A DNA stretch of 64,000 bases from Myrica gale (GCA_963930655.1 OZ005610.1:23567001-23631000); one strand, 5' to 3'; shown: positions 1 to 14,100, counted from the first letter of the stretch. The notes: generated by a model from the letters alone, not told the origin. A program made the numbers and translations.

Positions 1-254
1 TATGGAAGGTGATTTGGGAGGTTCTACCAACAAAAGGTAAAATAGCTGAGCGCATAGGAGTTAGGGATGAGGACCAGCCTGAGTGTGGCCTATGCAACAC
101 AGGTTTTGAAACAGTCCAACATTTAATTTTTGAGTGTCTTTATTCTAGAGCTATATGGCTTGAATCCCCATGGCATTTGAATATTACTGAAGTTAGCTCC
201 TCTGTGTGTGAGTGGATTCAGCTCTTAGGGACTCGCATGTCATTCACTCTTTGA
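1..254 (+). mobile_element. LINE (non-LTR retrotransposon) remnant, reverse-transcriptase zinc-binding segment
   Basis: An open frame at the left edge reads as the C-terminal zinc-binding domain that follows reverse transcriptase in plant LINEs (zf-RVT type). The visible core is C-x2-C, then an E-x2-x-H-L-x-F-E-C stretch (CGLCNTGFETVQHLIFEC). The frame stops at 254 with no further LINE coding after it, and the reverse transcriptase itself would lie to the left, outside the window. Most likely a decayed or 5'-cut element; no poly-A tail is obvious just downstream. Confidence 0.7.
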
Positions 255-987
255 CAATGTTTGTCTTCACCTTCTTCTTTTTCGTCTCTTTTTTCTTCCC
301 CTCTGTTTTTGCTCATCATCCTCGCTCCTATGCTTCTTGCAAGTGTCATATGTGCCACAAAAAGACCTACAGCGCATCATAGCCTCCACGCATTGCACCC
401 TAGCAAATGCATGTAAAAAGTCTTCACTAATAAATGTATTTCCATATTGTGTGATCTCCCAGGTGGGACACTTCTCATAAATGTTCAATCCCAAAATACT
501 AGCTATTAAATTATTTACTTTTGAACAACTTTAATACTCTTATCGGTTTTCTTGCTGCGTACAAGGGGACTAACTTTTTGCTCAAGCTTATTTCTTTTTT
601 TCTAGGTGTTCTTCGTAAGTAGTTATGCTGTAGCGTTCCATGCCAAAAAATTTAGAATTATGCGAGTGTCATGACATGGAATATGAAAAGGTGTACTCAT
701 GATGAGTTCTGCATAACACGAATACTGAAAGTTCCATGGTGACAATTTGGATAATGGTGGGAGGAAACGAAATTACTCCACGTACATATGGACTTCTTGA
801 GTACAAATCATTCCATAATCAAGTACAAGATCCCACAAATACTACAATCTATCCATGATGAACCATGTAACGGCAGGAAATGAGGGGATTCTTGTTTTTC
901 CACAAAGAGGCCTTGCCATTGTGGGGAAGGTTTTTCAAATCCATCTCAAAATTTTGCTTGAAAAAAAAACAATCATGACCTGATTGA
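255..987. other. Intergenic, no gene seen
   Basis: AT-rich sequence between the LINE remnant and the 3' end of the polygalacturonase gene. The part nearest 987 should hold the 3' UTR and poly-A site of that minus-strand gene. No convincing coding frame was found. Confidence 0.5.
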
Positions 988-3003
988 TCAACACTGATAC
1001 TTAGCCTCACCATAGTATCCCGATATCTTCTCTGGAAATCCTTTCAACAAACAGGGAACTGGTGGTAGACTACTTGTCTGTGTGATGCCATACGCTTTCC
1101 AGCAAAATGGATTCGAGTGAGTCTTTCCTTGGGCAGGACGCAATCTCACTCCTGAAAGTGTAATATTTCTGCATGGCATCGAATCACTGCACGCAAGGTG
1201 AATAAGCGGGCTTCTCACATCATACGTACCATGGATGTTAATGTATGAGACGTCGAAAATGGAAAGTGCAGAAGTTTGATTGGGACAATGTTTGTTGAGG
1301 CAGTAATATTGGGTTATGATAATTGGGTTCAGAACTCTGTCCATCATAATGTTCCGGAAGGTTACTCGAGATACGGCTCCTGACCCACCTTGCCAAGTTT
1401 TTATCCGAGCCCCATTGGTAGAATTTTTTATGATTGAATCACTCACTGTTATGTCTGAAACGCAGGCTCGGGATTTATCTCTGCCAAGACTACCAATGCT
1501 GCATAGGCAGAAGGATTCAGTCATCAGATACACTAATGGAGATAGGAACTTGTGACCCAAGTTTTGGCCATTTATCAAACCAAATGCCAACAAATTTTTC
1601 ACAAATTGGTCCATGTTGTCTAGGCTGGTAACCTCTCTGAACCTTACTATAACCGCTGAAGGCCAGAGTACATGGATAGCTATAGATGCATATAAGTCAA
1701 AGCTGACCATTGGCTTGTTTTTACTATAGTTTTCAGTAGCAAATGTACCTAATTCCATGGCTTGGACCACATGTAACATTCCTTATCTCCACCTGATGAG
1801 AAGCAGTCCCAATTGATATACAATCATCACCTGCATCAAAGGGTATATTCCGAGACAGTTTAAATTTTCCAGCATAGGACATACATGGAGCAGACATGGG
1901 TTAAGAATTGAGATTGGGAATTATGTACCAGTGGATATGACTGAATTGTATATTCGGACATTCTTTGTCTCCTCGAAGTGAATTCCGTCTGTATTGGGAC
2001 TATCAGCAGGTGCTTTTATGCTGAGCCAATCTACAAGGACGTTTTGACAAACATGGAACACTACATGAAACTTGGGGCTGTTCTTAATTTTGAGTCCTCG
2101 TATTGTCAAATCGTTGCAGAGATGAAAACTTAAGGCCTGCATCAGTTAACATTCAATGAAAAGGTTTCTAAATAATGATTCCCCTGCGAAAGAGATCAAA
2201 CTTCAAGATAATCGTGTTTGCTTCTTAAAGCATCCTCCCTGTCCCGTCATTAACAGAGGATGTCATTTAACTTCATGTTTCTAAAGGTGAAATAAACAGG
2301 TATTGTTAGAACTAAAAATGGCTTACTTTGACAGGCCTGCTGTGATGATTCCACCACTTCTCTCCTCTCCCATCTATAAGACCACGCCCTTGCAATGTCA
2401 TTCCACTTATACCTTTGAAGTGCAGCCATCCTTGCTTAATAGTTTTTGATTTCCATGATTTAGGTCCATCTGGTGCCATAAGAGTTCCATCGATCTTCAG
2501 GATTACCAAGCCAACAAAAATTAGTGTTTAATGCCAAAGAAGGAAAATGTATCTTATTTTCTTAAACAAGCAACATGCTTAAAGAAAATCACAGCTCAAA
2601 GAGATGCTAACACAACCTGAATGATGAGACGGGATTGACATGGCCCTGTGAAAATTTCAGCTTGAATCATCAAGGAACGTTTAGAAGGAACCAGAAGTAA
2701 AGCAGACTTTTTGGCTTGGCAAGCAGCACTCCAGGCTTTTTTGAATGCTTCTGAGTCGTCAGTAACACCATGCCCAACAGCACCAAAGGATACTACATTG
2801 AAAACCTGAGGAGCACTTTTAGAACTACCTCTTTTACTTGAGTTTACAGCCAAATGTCCAGAGGAATATGGTTTTGATATTCGTGTTACTGCATGCAGGT
2901 GTTCCTGTTTTGTGGACCTAGGGACTTCTCCCTGAACGAAAAGGAAGAAGAAACCCCATATGATAAAGAAAAATAGGACACTAAAAATTTGAGAGGATTT
3001 CAT
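988..3003 (-). CDS. Polygalacturonase (glycoside hydrolase family 28), secreted
   Basis: Five exons on the minus strand: 3003-2617, 2494-2327, 2136-1929, 1830-1749, 1498-988. They join in phase to 1356 bp, 451 residues. A hydrophobic signal peptide (about residues 1-26) sends the enzyme to the cell wall, where the family hydrolyses alpha-1,4 bonds of homogalacturonan pectin. The four GH28 blocks are present: NTDG with Asp about 235, GDDCIS with the Asp pair about 256-257, a GPSHG block with His about 279, and RIKTW about 313-317. The third block is GPSHG where most family members have GPGHG; this block is split by the last intron (AG at 1749 joined to CATTGG at 1498). Usual plant length is about 400-450, so this looks complete. 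Donor of intron 1 (GTTGTG) is weak. Subclass (endo or exo) cannot be told from sequence alone. A TATA box lies 76 bp upstream. Confidence 0.93.
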
Positions 3004-3078
3004 GTTCTATCTTGGTATTAGGTTACGAGTACATGCCTTTTTACTTAGTATTGACAAAAGGAATTTGAAGATATTTGG

Positions 3079-3088
3079 CTATTTATAG
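3079..3088 (-). promoter_or_regulatory. TATA box of the polygalacturonase gene
   Basis: Reads CTATAAATAG on the minus strand, about 76 bp upstream of the ATG at 3003, which leaves room for a start site about 30 bp downstream and a short leader of about 50 bases. Confidence 0.6.
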
Positions 3089-6000
3089 AACGAAGTATCT
3101 GTTCTGTTATTCCGTAGAATAGGTCATTTCATTAAAGTACAAGCCGATTCCCCACCTTGAGTAGACTTTAAAAGAAGTTGACAGTTAATATCCCATCATT
3201 AGGTAAAAGGTATGTGCAGATGATGGGGAAGCAAGTCACTTTTGGAACTTAGAAAGGGTCATAAGGGGTCGAAATACTGCATCTGTTCTTTGGACTTCCC
3301 CAACATACCAAAGACTCAACGACTACAGCAAAAAGCAAAAGAATAAAAGAAGAATGATCACCACTGTTTCAGGAAAGAACCAAATACTTGAAGCACTGTT
3401 GTTCCCAGGCAAATAGAAATTTTCTGCAGGATGTCTATTCTAGTCTCCTAGGAAGATACAGATGATAATAGGTGTTAATCACTCTCAAGGCCTCAACTCC
3501 AAAAGCATAATTGGTGGCAAGGTGAATTTGTCTACTTCAAAACTTTGTGAGAATATATTTTCTCTGTTGAAAACTGCTTGAAGTTCTCCAAAAGATGACG
3601 GAATGGATCAGTGCCTAATGGAAGGTACATGTGGGCTAAGGGATTCTCAGTCTCCAGAGTGCGAAAAAAATCATTGTACTATTAAGTCGCAGGATTAAGA
3701 AAAATAAAAGATACTACTTGAGAGAACAAAGAAAAGAAAACCTTTGCAAGAGACGTACTAAACTTTTGGAGGAGTAGGCAATGCACTATGAAACAACAAC
3801 AAAAAAAATGGTTACAACATCATAGCCTTGCTGTAGTAGCTCTTGCTCTAAACAAGAACATGATACTTAAAAATTGCCTGCCTTTATAGCTTGTATTAGC
3901 TCCTCTGCATTTAAATGATCACAGTTATAGATATTTGCTTACATTGGACAGTTTATTAAACCCCTCCTACAATCCAGAACTAATAGAACCCTTCATACAT
4001 TAGACATGAGCATGAGAAAGAAATCATGTCTGCTTGGCAATTTCGTGGGACATATTGTTGCAATAATAGGATCGGCAAGATTCTTGTCATCATTCAGATA
4101 CAAACTAGTTATCTTCCAGGGGATGTACGATGCCGACCTATGTGGAAGGATATGCCAGTAGATGTCACAGCGAGCTTATCCATGCATATGTTTCATCATT
4201 ACAACCATTTGACATCATCATGTTGCAATTGACATGGCCCATTGCAGGCTTTTCCAGGTTAAGAAAGGGCCTCCTTTATACCTTATCCTGTGTGACAAAT
4301 CTAATGGGTCCCTTGCCATGAGGATCATAATACTTTGGCCAATGCTCAAATTTCCACCGATTCGTTAATTGATGCCAAGACCAGGTGACACGTAATACAC
4401 TCCCCTCTAAGCGTCCTTTAATCTAGGAAACAACATTGAATAATATTGTGTAGTGTTTTTTCTCTTGTTGTTCAATTCCTGATACCGTTCGGAATCATTA
4501 AGGCATTGATACCCTTAATGTCAGTATTCCAAATGAATCAACCAGTTTGAGGAGACTTACTCCCGGTATTCCTGCAAGGATCAACAGGTTTAGATCAAGT
4601 TTGTTATTTTACAAACGTCTTCTTCCTCTTATTCGCACCTTGCATCAACAGTATCAGTAGTTTTCACCCTTTGTGAAACGATCTTACATGTTATCAACTA
4701 CAAAAGCTGGGCTTATTTGCCGTCCATCCTGCGCCTGCAAACTTCAGTCATTGACTTGTAGGGCTGCTCCTTGTAACATAAATCCTAGTTGTAAGTTAAT
4801 CTGGAGGTACCAGTAGTCATATATAGAAGTAACTTTCAGGCAAATTAATATGAATGAACTGCTACACCCAAGTCCAAAAGAAGCTTCCTTCATATCCAAT
4901 AGGAGTACATGTACGGCCATCTTAATTTAGAAATTCAGTAACCATTGAAATGCAAACTGGCTGCTTCCAACCTCTTTGTGCTACTTAAACCCCCCATTCC
5001 GGAAAAGCCAGAGCTAAAAATCGGCCATCTATTGCGAGTCACATTACCAAGTCGTTTTCATTGTTGGACACATGCTTGATGAATTATTCAATTACATCCA
5101 AAGTGACATTTACTCCACTCAGAAGTACCCAGAAGACCTTGAAACGGACATAATGCTTGATAATTCGAACTGCCCGTGGCTAGCTCAATGAAACTGCACG
5201 CTGACTCAAGTCACCATTGGAACGTACCAAATTTCCAAGAGGCCAAAGTTCTTAGGAATCAGTAGATCTCGACAGTAGCGGCCGGCCATTTATATATTGA
5301 AGTGGCACAGTCGGTTTCCATTTTTGTCTCGAAGTGGCACCATCCATCTTCGAGGCGCCGGCCTCCTAACTCCGAAGCACTGCACGAGAAGTGAAGTACG
5401 GGCTTCATCCTTCGAAGTGCAGGCCCCATGTCCAAAGTGCCATCAGCCCTTTCTTGTCTATGTATCAAGTCAAGTCTACTGTTATATGTATTTTCATTTT
5501 TGTAAAGAAAAATAGGTGCCTAAAGCGACCCAATAAAATCTGTTGCCGATTCGTGTGGATGGGATCCGTTATTGATAAATTGCCGTTTGTCATCTCCACT
5601 GGCTCCTTCCAACCGAGAAAGAGTGAAACGCGAGTTTTAGAGAGCAGAAGAAATATCACAGAGGACAGAGGAGCTCTGAGATTATACGGAGAGCCTCTAC
5701 GTGAGGCCATGATATTATATGTCGGGGTCCTATTTCAAACCATAAGTTTAAAGTCATTGGTTTTGGGTCCAATTCAGTACTCATATTTTTGAGATACCTA
5801 ATATCGAAGACTAAGCTGACAACTCTCCTCAAAGGGGGCAAACTTTCAGTAGCCTCACCTCCCTTAGCTTTCATCCCGGCCTAATATAACCACTCTCATT
5901 CGCTTGTGAATATCCATTAAAATGAAGCAAAAATGACCACTTTTGTATCGTTCGTTCCAGCTACCGTGTAAATTGAAACTAAATTTTCTTAATTTTTCCT

Positions 6001-6365
6001 TTTACTCTTAGCAGAAACCAGTTTTTTTTTTCTTGTCATTTTTTAACATAAATCATTCTTATAGAAGATGCTTCGGACTTGCAAGTTTAAGCCCACAAAA
6101 ATACTTCCAAGCTAATTCTTGTCCCACAGCAGCCCATCCAAGTATCCAACTAAACCAAAAGGTGACTTCAATATTTTCAGTGCGCCACTGTAACTAAAGG
6201 TGATGCTTGTGGGATTTTGAAAGACATTGTGAATAGCTTTTTATTGTAAATGTTTGAGACTTGATTTGGAGTATGATGGCTTGGATTAGCACTGAATTAG
6301 TATTAGAGAGTATGAAAAAACAGAGGACATGAGATCTAAGAAATATTAGAGTAAACCCTACACAC

Positions 6366-6420
6366 TTTTTTTTTTGGGTAAGTGGTGAAGTGTATTCATA
6401 GTATTGTCCAATTGACAATG
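6366..6420 (-). mobile_element. Possible 3' tail of a minus-strand retroposon
   Basis: On the minus strand the sequence runs ...ACTTCACCACTTACCC followed by a run of about 11 A. This is the typical look of a poly-A-tailed retroposon 3' end. The upstream limit and target duplication were not resolved, and there is no coding remnant. Confidence 0.25.
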
Positions 6421-7510
6421 GTTGGTTACTTGGTTAGTAATCTTTGCTAGAGAGATCGCACCAGAATGTCTCATTTGCAATATCAGATACAACCCAGCAA
6501 GGGATTGCATAACCAGAAAACAGCAGCAGAAAATAAAAGACGTTTAAGACACAGGCAGCAAACAAACAGCACAATCAGTAGCAGCAATGCTAATCAGCCA
6601 GCAAATAATATCAGCAGACAATTACCAGCAGCAAAGTCATCCAGTACAGCAGAGCAGCGGCAAACAGTAGCAGTGCAGCAACACAATGAATAGGGCACAA
6701 CAAACAGCAACCTACACACTTCTGTACAATTTCACTAGAAAAAGAAAAAAGCATACAGTGAAACACTTTTAGAAAATAAATGTAGAATTTTTTTGAGGAA
6801 TAGAAGTAAAAATCGGCCATGGTGATCATACTATACCACGGCTAAAAAGGTTTTTTTGGCCTGGCATGCTCTATGTTATAGATAGAATAGGCAGGGATAG
6901 AGACAACTGAGTCCACCAATTTGAATCCTCCTTCAGGGTTTTTCCTTTAAAGTTTCCTTTTAAAAAATATATATATTCCATCCTTTTTGGATGAACCAGG
7001 CAGCTGGTAACCCCGCAGGTGATAAATATGAGTGAAAATTTGTTCCAAAAGACATCTTTAAGATAGCAAGGGACAGAGCTAGAATTATAGTCTAAAGAGG
7101 ACTAGGTTGAACTGAAGTTTCCTTGGGGAGGGGGCCAATGCAAGCAAAAAGGTGAAAAAAAAACCCTCATAATTTTTAGATTTGTATACGTGAATTATGA
7201 AAAGAGCTCTTAAATTTATACTCTTTACTTTGGAGAAACAAGAGGGCGAAAGAGTACATGATGCCCTTAGGTGTTCACTCACGAAATTATCAGTTGTTTC
7301 AAAAGCCAAAAAGGGTTAGAGGCTACTAGTGCAGTTATTTAAGTAGTAGTTTAACATGCTTTTAGCTCTTTCAAACAGATGAAACGCAAATAGAGAAATT
7401 GTCTTTGTTTGTCATGGTAAGGACAAAAAGATTTTGAAGAAGCATATTTACAATTTTCTTGGAGCTAGTTAATTCCTACTTACAGTGATATGAAATATCA
7501 AAGTTACCTA

Positions 7511-7540
7511 CCCCCCCCCCCCCCCCCAAAAAAAAAAAAG
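7511..7540 (+). repeat. Homopolymer pair: C-run followed by A-run
   Basis: About 18 C followed directly by about 12 A. The same C-then-A arrangement recurs at 32848-32876 and 63117-63141, and as its complement at about 38247-38267. Confidence 0.9.
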
Positions 7541-8053
7541 AGTATCAAAGTCCTCTATTTGGCAGTCTAATATAAGTTGAATACTGATTAAACCAGTGAG
7601 ATACTATGGAAAATGGCTGATCACTCTTCGACAGAAAACTTTTGGCTCCCCTTTCTGCATCATCTTGTCGTTATTACAACTTCCCTCCTCCATGTGGCGT
7701 TTCACAAGCCGCCTTTCACAATTGACCTACTTCTAGTTGGCAAATCTGATCCCTGACCTCATTGGTCACGAATCAGATGAATATAATAACAGCAGCATGA
7801 TTTTGTTTGATTCTGGGAAAAGGCGCGTGCTTCTAAATATGAACTCTGAGAGCTCTCCCGATACTAACACCACCTCTTAATCCTTGAAAAGCTAGTAGCT
7901 TCTCCTCGTAATTCGCCAAACTGAGTTGCCTCTGCTATTAAAAAGAAAATGACAAAAAATCCTTTGTGTTCGTCAAACTTCATGGTGGCCTTTCGTGATG
8001 CTATTGAGCTTTGGTAGAGATTACTAGAGAACAATCTTCAAGCCATGCATTTC

Positions 8054-8063
8054 CTATTTATAG
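8054..8063 (+). promoter_or_regulatory. TATA-like box of the ABCG gene
   Basis: TATTTATAG lies about 60-70 bp upstream of the ATG at 8123. That ATG is the first one downstream of the box, and its frame is closed upstream by TGA at 8090, which supports 8123 as the start codon. Confidence 0.5.
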
Positions 8064-8122
8064 TGAACGGTCTGGGGTATTTGAGAGAGTGAGTATACAT
8101 TGGCGATTCGAGCGGCACTGCT

Positions 8123-11100
8123 ATGCCGATGACACCAGTGATGACCCCAATGACGCCCACAACTCCAGCGAAGACACCTGAATCCTCTTGTGTGATGACA
8201 CCCAACATTCAATACAAAATAGAGAATGCATCAGCGGATACAGCCAGGCATGCTGCACTAAGGATGTACAAGAGCTTGAAAAAGCATGGGCTAAAGGATG
8301 AGGCTGGCAAGGCATTTGAAAGGGAGATTACTGAGGTTGAAGCGATGAAGGAAAAGGAAGGTGACGGGGATAGGAAGAAAAGTACTGAGGAGCTCTTGGG
8401 CATGGACTACATGCTGAGGGACGGATTTGTTACTTATCTACGTGACTTGGCGAAAATCATACCCCCGATTCCCCAGCAGGTACTGCAACTTTCTTTCTTT
8501 TTGTAGGAAATAATATGCTCAAGACGGAGACAGTGACTTGGTATTCACAGCGGAAAGTTGTAAACTCTGCCGATTTCATTTCATGAGCTAGGAATAGGAT
8601 GATGTTTCTATTGTCTAGCAATATACTCAAATGCCATTTTGCAGAAAAAGATTAGATCGCTTCGATTTCTTCTCTTTTTTTTTTGGTTAAGGAAGGATGG
8701 TTGGACGTCCGAATTTTATTAGAATACCCTTACTTATGGCGGAAGAATACCGTGGCAATAATCAAATTTGGCCAACTACAAGTAAAACACCTAAAGCCAA
8801 GCTAAAAACCATTGAAGACCTAAAACAAACCAAGGAGTCAAACTAAACAACACAATCAACTATTATAGTGGTATGAACCAAAAGTGATTGGATTTTATAG
8901 TTGAAAGGAGGGAGTGACTTTGCAAATTCATCCATTTTATGGAGTTAGTTGTTATATCATCTAATTGGGCTTGATTATTATATTACTATCCCTTGGTGTT
9001 CATAAACTCTAAGCCTGAATCCATCTATAGCCCCGTTATCATGCAAGCTTCAATTCAATTTGATTGGCCAATTGTACAGGTGGTCCGCTTTTCAGGGATA
9101 AAGTTCACAAAGAAGTTTGAGATCAACGATGGATACGAAACATTTGGAAACAAGCTGCTAGGTTGTTTCGTTGGGCCCCTGAAGACTCTTCTGAAAAGAA
9201 AGAATTCAACATTGTTGCAGGTTCTGAAGGGAGTGGATGGGTACATCATGCCGGGATCTCTGACCCTCCTCCTGGGGCCTCCAGGTACCAACTTCATATT
9301 TTTTCTAGAATTTATAATTTAAGAACCTAATTACTGGCAATAAAGTTTATATTCTGTAAAACCAATTGGGCTACTTATAAATCCTAATGAAAGTTGCTTG
9401 ATTTCATGAGGGTACAATATTTTCTTCTTTATTTACTCTTAAAAGAACAACTCGGGTTAAATACATTTTTCGCCCCTATGACAATTGGAGTTCTCACTTT
9501 GCAACCACACGATCAATTTCGTTACATTCCGCCCCTCAACTATCAACTGTTTATACTTTGCAACCTCAACCATTAATTTAGACGGAAATTATTATATGAT
9601 TAAACGATTTGTTTGTGAATGTAGTAACAGTAATGAAATCCTGCAGGCAGTGGAAAGAGCAGTCTTCTGGAAATTCTGGCAGGGAGAACCAATGGAAAGA
9701 GGAAGTCATCAGTGCTGGAAGGTGTTGTCAAGTACAATGACAAACATGCCTCTGATATTCGCTTAAGTAGACTCATTGCATATATTAGCAACCAGCTTAA
9801 TAGGTAAGCATACAACAACCAATTATCAGAACAAATTCATACAGGTATCCCGCTATAGGGACATTTTAACTACCAGTATCAAAATTGAATTGGCTAAGAG
9901 AAATTCCATAATTCTTAAGCAACACTGCCAATAAAACATATAGAGATCTCGTTCCACTACTAAAATACCCATGATCGGAAAGTTAACTAAACATGGTAAC
10001 ATAGATTCCCCCACCTGTGTCTGCAAAATATTTCTCAACCTGGTAAGGAAATTGATTACAGCTTAGCATATTCACTCTCTTCTATGTTAAAATGCAGACA
10101 TATTCCATCTTTAACAGTCCGAGAGACGCTTGAGTTTGCTAGGGACTGCACTGAGGGGCTTCGGCCGGAGAACTTCACCCCTCAGATGAGAAAATTCTTT
10201 GCGCATGCACTGGTAGAGGGTCAAGATCCATTTTTGGAGTATGTGTTACAAATCCTAAACTTGAAGGAGATAGAAGACGAGCTCGCGGGAGACACCTTAT
10301 CTGACATTAATTGTCAGAAGCTCACAACAGCTGAGCTAGCAGTTGGAACATTTTCTGTTATGATTTATGACCAACCAGTTTCCGGATCTGATCTATCAGC
10401 TACATATGACTTGGTGGACACCATAAGAACCATTAGCAGGATTAGGCAATCTTCTGCAATCATGTCACTGACCCGACTCTCTCAGGAAGTGTTTGAACTT
10501 TTCGATAGAATCATACTACTAAGTGATGGGCATGTTGTGTTCCAAGGCCCACGTCAAGAAGCCATTCCTTACTTTGCTAAACTCGGGTTAGTATAGTGTG
10601 GTAGGAGTTGCACCGAAACAATTAGCTAATATGCACATACGATTCTTCATAGCAACATTTGTCGATTACTCAGGTACATAAAGCCATCACACATGGAGTC
10701 CAGTGAGTTTCTGGAAGACATTCTAGCTGGAGATGGTTCTCAGTATATTGTACCAGGAGCAACTCCCTCAACACTAGAAGAGCTAGTGGACTGCTACAGG
10801 GCTTCAGATCACTACAAAGATATAATGAGAACTGTAAACCAAGATGACGTAAAGCATACCTACTGGGTAGAAAGTGAGCCTGGGCTTGGGTTGTCCCTTA
10901 AGACGCCAATCAAAAACCATCGTGCGGCCTATCCACAGCCGAGCAGAGAGAGAGGTAACAAATCATTACATGTGAATATCCATATCAAAGCTCCGCAGAG
11001 GAAATGGTCCAAGAACCTGTAACTGAAGCAGCTTTATAATTGGTTACATGATTGCAGAATTGGTGGTATCCAACCTCTCTACCAAAGTAAGGTACTCAGG

Positions 11101-14100
11101 GGGGATTGAGAGCACGGGAAGAGTTCAGGTCGGGGATACAATCACAGCAATCTCCGTGAACAATGAAGAGTTGCTATACTTATCAGTAGGACCCCAAAAG
11201 ATACAACACAAGCGTACTTCACATGCGTACTCTGTGTTGAAGGAAGCACGAGGTCATGTTCATCTCCAAGTTGAGCGCTACAAAGAGAAGGTACATAAAA
11301 ACATTTTCATATGCACAAGGAAGAACATATAACTGAGGAGAGGATCAACCCAAAATAAAATACAAGGACTGAAACCACTGTCAGAAACAAAAGATACACT
11401 GTTTAATTTGAACTTACTGTGGTTCTGTAATTTAGGATGACGACTATCAGGTTCAGTGGACACAGTTTCAAAGGCCCTTTGTACAGACATGGTGGCATTC
11501 TACCAAGACTCTGACCAACAGGCAAATCAAGATCACCAAAAGGCTTCACGCTATGATCAAATTAAGGCTATTCCAGGTCAATACGACCATATCTCCATAG
11601 CTTTCCTAACCCATGAGATCACAAGAACCATATGACTTGTCAACATTTCAAGTTCTTGTTCATCTAAAATAGCCAGGTCTACAGTACCAACGATGAAAGA
11701 AAACCTTGAGCTTTGTATCATTAAGTATGCCTTGGTAACCTCAATTTTAATGTTGCAGGCAATTGTGCTGGGAATATTTGCAGGAACACTGTTCTACAAA
11801 CTCGGGGGTCAATACGACCATCATAAAATGAATTCAGTAAGGTCCCTTGGGTTTGTATCCACAACAAGCATTCTCCTCTTAAGCATGGTACAGCTTCCCC
11901 TCTACATGCTACAAAGGCCAATCTTTTACAAGCAGAGGACCCAGAGATTTTTCAGAGCTTCTTCATACGTTGTTGCACATTCCATTGTCAATCTTCCACA
12001 GTCCTTCATAGAAGTATTCTTCTCGATAACTCTTCCCCCACAGAAATAACCATTGATATAAGAAAACTAAGGCATATCACATTTTGCAGGCTCTGGCGTA
12101 TACTCTTTGTGTTTACTTTCCAGCTGGGCTATCAACAGCAGGATGGGGGAGACCATTATTTGAGTACCTAATCCTCTTATTCTTCATTGCGTACTTTGGT
12201 TCCTCAGTCTTCTTCTTCATAAGTGCTATCTCTTCAACTCCAGAAGTTGGGAGCGCTTTAGCAGGTATTTGGGCTTCTCTGCGATTATAAATTACCGAAA
12301 ATTATTTATGTTGATGGAAATAAAAACGAATTGGAGCGTAATCCCTGTGAAGTCATAATTGTGTCAAAAGAAGAGGCACTTTTTACCATGCAAGAGCATC
12401 AACATCACACTATTTGGATCCCCCATTGGAGTTCCTATTGTCCCATATCATGCCTATCAGCCTATGCATGCATGCGTTCTTGCACTATTGTATGAACAGC
12501 CAGCTATCTGGTATATTTATATATCCTTCGTATAAAATTAGAAGCACGCATTGTAAGTACCCTAAGTAATTCTTTGTTTCAAATGCCAAGCTCCCTCATA
12601 ATTTTTTAGTAAAATATATCATCAGTCTCTCGTTACTCCTCATACTTTGTACTTCTCTTTTCAAGTCAATGTTCCTTCAGGTTACGCTATCTGGTACAAA
12701 ACTCACAACAATATTATCACATACTTCTTGCAGGTCTATTTGCTTCAGTTTTCCTACTCTTCAGTGGCTTTGTGATCTATCCATCCAACATCCCAACTTA
12801 CTGGAAGTGGCTAGTTTATGTGAACCCTCTTCACTGGGCTAACGTCTCATTTTGCAGGCTCCAGTTTTATAATGGTTACACAAACCCCTGTTCCAACTAC
12901 CTTGGCCAACTTCCTTTCTGTGAACACTTCCCATCAATGGCCGTCGGCAGAGCCTACCTCATAGAAGACGAGCTTTCTGAAGATGCAAAGATACTCTGGC
13001 TTCCTTATGCCGTTCTCCTGGGGTGGACAGTAATTGCCAACTTATTGTCTGTTATAGGTCTACAGAAAATAGAGTTCACAGAGATAAGCCAGTCACTACC
13101 TCGTCTCAATAAGAGCCCTAGACTCAGAAATTACAAGAAAGACAGAGAGAGTGAATTTCAGTCAACCAACTTCAACAACATACAGTCTGATAATCTTGGT
13201 GCTTCCAGATTTTTTGGGGGACAATATTCAAATTCACGCTACGTCAGAATGAATGAAAATGGGACAGTCGAGAAATGGATTGAGGAGTTCCGAATTGACC
13301 TGGAGAGGGAAGGGTTACACATCCCATTTAAGCAAGTAACTCTACTATTCGAGTATTTATCATTCACCAGGTAACTTCTTCGCTCCTCAGCTGAACCCTG
13401 CTGTCTCATTCCCCATATGGTCCTAGGACAAAACATAATATAACTTACCTGTAGTAGTTACAATGCCGCATGAGAAGTGACAATACTATAACAAATAATT
13501 GAAACTAGTAACAATAGCCTGCTATAAGAAGAGAGGAGGTAAATCCCAGCTGCTCTTTAAAAGATCGCAGGTTATATCCCAATGAGATATTGGCTCACAC
13601 TTTATTCATGTACCAGGTATGACAAGGGAACTAAGGAAAGCAAACCTGTTTTCAACAAAATCACAGGGTATGCAAAACCCCAGACCATGCTAGCCTTACT
13701 CGGTGGTAATCAAACAAGTAATGCCACACTCCTAAAATGTCTGGCTGGAAGGGTACCCGTAACCGGCGGCCTAAGCGGCAACCTCCAGGCAAACGGTTCA
13801 GGGCCAGGCACAACAGCCTTCTCCAGATTGATGGGCTATGTTGAGAAGCTTGATGCCCACCAACCTTACCTCTCTGTCCGTGAGTCCCTTCACTTCAGTG
13901 CTGCATTACGTCTTGGCCAAGATATTAGTACCACAAGCCGCCGCATTCATGTTGAGTTGGTCCTCAACCAACTTGGCCTACTGCCGTACTCTAATAAACT
14001 CATAGGTTCTCTTCATAATGCTACTGGACAGATATTTGAAATAGCCAAAAAGATAACCATTGCAGTTGAGCTGGCAGCTAACCCAAGTATTCTCTTTCTT

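Larger units (their letters stand above)
3104..8050. other. 5-kb intergenic region between divergent genes; no gene seen
   Basis: Separates the divergent polygalacturonase and ABCG genes. It holds a CAG-rich patch at about 6505-6685 (an open frame there is low-complexity and not supported as a gene), a T-run with a LINE-like tail at about 6368, and a long C-run followed by an A-run at about 7511-7540. Open frames in 4000-5900 are short and resemble no family I know. Confidence 0.5.

Noticed and set aside
6466-6693. Gln/Ser/Asn-rich 75-codon frame
   Set aside because: Low-complexity CAG-rich DNA gives such frames by composition; no splice partner, no family.
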